Assembly: GCA_015501055.1 (NCBI GenBank)
Contig: JADNYV010000357.1
Coordinates: forward strand, 1-35,059
Direction: 5' to 3'
From: Mucidula mucida
Lineage: Eukaryota > Basidiomycota > Agaricomycetes > Agaricales > Physalacriaceae
Length of the DNA: 35,059 nt
Positions 31,459 through 35,059 of the stretch are shown here, in pieces; positions within the stretch are counted from its first letter, which is position 1, and each line of letters begins with the position of its first letter. The position numbers were made by a program, and so were the translations under genes. Under the pieces are notes generated by a model. The model had not been told where the DNA came from and searched no databases. It worked only from the letters and a program-made list of their open reading frames with translations.

Positions 31459-33537
31459 ATGCGACTGCAGTACATCCTCGCTCCAGCTCTATGGCAACTC
31501 ATCCTGGCTCAAGCAGCACCGGATGAACCCAGGTTGGACCAGCGAATGGAACGCCTGCTTGAAGACAGGTTATTCCAGACGAACTTGCGCGGACCACGAT
31601 GGAGTAAGTATCGCAATATGACTTTCAATGCTACAGTCTTACGCTGAACTTGAACAGCTGGAAATGACAATCAAAACGTCCTAACGGACTCTGTGGCGGC
31701 ATCGATGACGATCGCAGGATTGAAGGTGGACACGCTGAAGTATCATATTCAAAGGTCTGTAAAGGCCGTCGCGATGGCTCCATTCGCTACTTACGTTCAT
31801 TCCAGATGGGATGCTCGTTGGTGGTCTTTGACGTTGAATCTGAGCAATGGAACGTCACTGGGACTCCCAACAACGGGTTTCTGGCCATACAGCGGTAATA
31901 GTGGATTGGAAGGCGTTACCGCTCCGGTCGTTGATGCCGGGACTTATGGTCTGGCGGCAGACGAATCGGGCGATAGCGGGACGTTGGACTTGAGCGCGTT
32001 ATCGAACGCGCCAGACGGCAGTGTAATGTTCTTTGACAATCCAAGTCCGACGAGGAATTATTCGGCCCCTGGATATCGATTGCTTGGGTATGTGAACATT
32101 ATACTTACGTCCCTTTCGTCACACTTAATACATTGCTCCAGAACATCACATAATATCAGCTCCGACGAGATACCAGAGGTGTGTTGCTTTCATTGTTGTG
32201 TACACCATAACTCACGTCGCTTGACATGATCGTCTTTAGTTAGGGAATTTGACCAATCCGCACTGGCAGTCAGCGAAAACACTTGACTTCACTGAACTCA
32301 AGACTATGGGCGTTTCAGCAGTCATCGCTTCATGGGTCGGCACCTCGGATGAAGACGCTGCTCTTCAGTTTCTCCCGAACGACGGCGCTCCAGGCCGGTT
32401 GGCATTGTATGATGTACCGGCACTGTATGTGGGTAACTCAACTGGAGAGTTGATTCGACAGCTCGTTGGCGATGGAGAGGTCGAATCCGCGACGGTCGTA
32501 CTCGATGCCCCCAGCGTCAACTCGACTAGTCATACGGTTATTGGACATCTGGCCGGAAAGGCTGGAACGGAGGAGACGATTATTGTGTACACACATAGTA
32601 AGTTACCGGTTCATCGAGAATGAAGTCGACCGAGATACTCATTGATATCGCAGGTGATGGTCCATCCATCATAGAAGAGAATGGTCAGAGAATGACTACG
32701 ATGGTTCGACCCAATCATCTAACATGACTTTTACCTGATCATAGGGCCGATCTTACTCCTCGCGATGGCTGAATACTTTGCAAATAACCCTCTCGACATC
32801 AACGTCGAGTAAGTGATTGTTTCAAAGCTAAGATGTCGTCTGAAGCTCTTTAGTTTCGTTATAACCACAGGACACATGTCTGGGGGCCATTTGAACGAGT
32901 CCGCCTGGATGGGGCAACGACCTGAGATTCTCAAGAACGCCAAGGCCGCGATTGTATGCGAACACTTCGGCGCCCTCCAATGGAAAGACGAATTCAGCAC
33001 GGGACAGCCTGTCTACAGCGCCACAGGAAATCTAGAGCCCATGTGGACAATGGCGTACGTATGCTTTTTGCTCGGAGTTGACAGTTGACTGACTTTGCGT
33101 ACACTTTCAAGTAACGATTCTTCAGTAGTGATTTGTTACACGAGCTGTATCTAGATGCTTTCGAAGGGACTGATCCATTGGTACGGATGGCCCTGTGGCG
33201 CCTGAGAGGTTAAACGGCGCACGCTCTCGTTGGTGGGTCTTTTTTTATTGTGTGGGACAAGGTCTGAGGTGTTTATTTGAAGGTACGGAGCAGGCGGAAG
33301 CAGTACCCTCGGCCGATCTAGTATTCCTACAATCGGGTACGTGTGTGCCAAAAGTAACGCGTGCAATTTGTTCACGTTCATTTTTGCAGGATAATACCCC
33401 AACCTGATTATTTGTGGGCTGCTATGGTTGATGGAGGTTGGAGTAAATTGTCTATTCCGATGGCAGTAGAGCAGATCAACACGATCTTACGCCTCATCAG
33501 TCGATTGGACGCGAAGTTTGCAGAGGGCGCGCTATGA
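31459..33537 (+). CDS. secreted M28-peptidase-like protein, about 490 aa
   Basis: Clear exons: 31459-31603, 31658-31754, 31806-32087, 32142-32178, 32240-32597, 32654-32683, 32745-32808, 32854-33054; later 33283-33336 and 33390-33537. Between them, an exon starts at 33126. It either ends at 33146 and resumes at 33209 (canonical 62-bp intron, 486 aa) or runs to 33180 and resumes at 33207, skipping only 26 nt (498 aa). The exon ends at 33232. A signal peptide opens the protein. A PA-like insert surrounds APGRLALYDVPALYVG. The M28-type core has THSDGPSIIEENGPILLL, FVITTGHMSGGH, AAIVCEHFGA and SIPTIGIIPQPDYLW. Ligands differ from classical M28 enzymes: the usual DDxxG is EENG and the catalytic EE is replaced by GH. 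It may be an altered hydrolase or a non-catalytic relative. Extracellular by inference. Confidence 0.8.
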
Positions 33538-33764
33538 TTACTTTGACGTACTGGCAATGTTTTCTTGGTCAACGTGGTCCATTGTTTCCGCGAATTTCTC
33601 GTTCCTCGTCAAAGCCGAATTCATCATCCGCATCCATCCTGGGGCGCCGCCACAGCTAGACGATCAGACACACCATTTCCGAAACGGCGAAACCTATGTA
33701 AACCTCGGCATCTAACACCTGCAAACAGTATCGCTATTTTGCCCAACACCACGAACAACTCAAG
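33538..33764. other. short gap, possibly with an upstream exon of the HNH-like gene
   Basis: A plus frame from ATG 33557 encodes FLVKAEFIIRIHPGAPPQL and stays open to GETY at 33697. After a GT...AG of only 31 nt (33698-33728) the frame enters YRYFAQHHEQLK and continues into the ATG at 33765. If spliced, the HNH-like protein starts here, 20 bases after the M28-like stop. Confidence 0.35.
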
Positions 33765-34921
33765 ATGTATGATGATTCAGATTTCTTTGCTACAACACGC
33801 GAGCCGATCCAGGTTCAAGATGGGCGTTGCGCTCTCTGTTGTTGTCTGCCTCCACTGCAAGTGTGCCCTATAGTTGATGATGCTGAACAGGTAGGCTCCG
33901 CGCAAGTCAGCTGTTTTATGCTCGGACGGACACATTCAAGGTCTCCACTTTTTAGGATGATATAGGTCTCATCTGGCACCTGATACCGGAGGATTTCTCT
34001 AGAGCGAGTCCTCGCAATTGCATGCTCTGTGAGCCATTCTTTTCTCTCTGGTACAGCACGATGCGTGCTGACACGGCGTAGTGTGCCCAAGCTGTCATTC
34101 ATCGTATAGGGCAGGTTATGTCTGGGAATCCTCAGCGCCGATCTGTTTTACCCCTTGTACGGAGATCCTTCAATATCTCGAAGAATGTATCACAGGATTA
34201 AAGACAACCAATGCTGACAAGGTGTGTCCTGAGCGTATAACAATCGGTATCAAGTTAATCATATAGATACTCGACGACTTACGCTCGAACCCGCCGGAAA
34301 CCGAAGCCGCTAAGAAAGCGAAGTCCTTTGTGGATTGCTTTGAAATCTACCTCCTCGCTGATATAGAATATTGCATTGCCACTCAGTACCTTCCATTGCC
34401 GTGCAAATTAGATGCAACGGGCACCTCATTCATTCCAACTGACACTATCATTCCTGGCTTCACATTTCGCATCTTTGAAGCAAAGACCATCTCTGAAACT
34501 ACTGCCCCCACTGCCTTCGCCAACATCTCTCTCAACCCTCTCCATGTCAATTTGCATACAGACCAGTCTCGTCTGCTCTGGCGGATGGAAGGGTGCTCTG
34601 CTGGTGCGGTCTTGGCCTTCCTAATTCCTCTTTCTTTTCCACACTTCATTCGGCCCAAGTCCACCTTACTCAAACGCGCTCTGGATCGGTTCCTGTTGAA
34701 GATGACAGTAATAACATTGAACCCAGCTTTTACATCGATGGCGAATGATATCAGTTTGTTTCCGCCACACAAAGGTATGGGGGTGTTTCGTTCTGTTGAA
34801 TCTAACATAAGAATTCCCTGAAGAGTATGTTGGACCTGCGTCGGAATTGACACCCTCGGAGATCGTCCCCGATGATGAGATGGCAATCATCAATGTGGCA
34901 CTTCGGGACACAGCTCTCTGA
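33765..34921 (+). CDS. HNH-like protein, basidiomycete type, 314 aa (start uncertain)
   Basis: Exons 33765-33890, 33956-34028, 34082-34221, 34267-34774 and 34824-34921 sum to 945 nt. The middle resembles the HNH_2-type domain common in basidiomycete genomes: GRCALCC, then a CPIVD segment where a conserved AHI-type histidine motif would be expected, then LIWHLIPEDF, ASPRNCMLLCPSCHSSYRAG. Cysteines are kept, but the usual H in the AHI position reads CPI, so nuclease activity is doubtful. The C-terminus is acidic (ELTPSEIVPDDEMA). The long exon also permits a 56-bp intron (34604-34659) into another frame with VEDDSNNIEPSFYIDG, which would then lack a clean junction. Function unknown. Confidence 0.5.
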
Positions 34922-35059
34922 TCTTATTCGATTAACTGGAGTATATCTGCCTGTACCATGGTTCCAATATTGTCTTAAGGATGCATGTGTTCTCCTACCT
35001 TTGAGATCCCTTCAACTTATCGTCCTGCAGGGCAGTCCTGTTCCATTGAGGGTGTAGAT
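34922..35059. other. right edge of window
   Basis: Presumed 3' flank of the HNH-like gene; nothing else seen. Confidence 0.4.

Noticed and set aside
34383..34886. 167-codon minus-strand open frame
   Set aside because: It is antisense to the HNH-like gene exon, and its composition is a shadow of that frame.

Overview
The window reads as nuclear DNA from a filamentous basidiomycete, probably an Agaricomycete. Nearly every recognisable gene is broken by many introns of about 45-65 bp with fungal-type splice sites. Protein matches fall in fungal families: NIMA kinase, Zn2Cys6 regulator, fungal allantoate-permease-type transporter, BBE-type FAD oxidase, SYS1 and zuotin. No rRNA, tRNA, CRISPR or prokaryotic operon structure was seen. 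All exon coordinates were derived by hand from reading frames, splice sites and remembered family conservation. They have not been tested against transcripts or databases.

Layout, left to right: intronless NmrA-type oxidoreductase (663-1589, +); MYND zinc-finger protein (2188-2906, +); gene-poor gap; 17-exon MFS transporter of the anion:cation symporter type (4431-6840, +); SYS1 Golgi membrane protein (7804-8619, +); 13-exon polysaccharide deacetylase (8972-10502, +); small secreted protein (10683-11324, -); 2.2 kb gap with coding debris; 21-exon FAD-linked oxidase (13715-16443, +); NIMA-like kinase (16680-19094, +).

From 19.1 to 25.5 kb lies a rearranged accessory block. The kinase 3' flank plus part of a Zn2Cys6 regulator is present as a decayed copy (19095-19600). 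It is present again beside an intact regulator gene (23251-25498, -). Between the two copies lies a coiled-coil gene on the minus strand that is interrupted by a 660-bp element with TA target duplication. An 824-bp hAT-type element with an exact 8-bp target duplication sits just upstream of that gene, followed by a small two-exon gene.

The right end holds a doubtful coiled-coil gene (26194-26859, +), a hotdog thioesterase (28211-29142, +), zuotin (29366-30793, +), a secreted M28-like protein (31459-33537, +) and an HNH-like protein (33765-34921, +).

The genes do not form an obvious pathway. Housekeeping genes (SYS1, NIMA kinase, zuotin) alternate with secreted or metabolic genes. The strongest signals for follow-up are the two transposon insertions around one gene, the segmental duplication with a pseudogenised regulator copy, recurrent GC-AG introns, and microexons of 9-14 nt.
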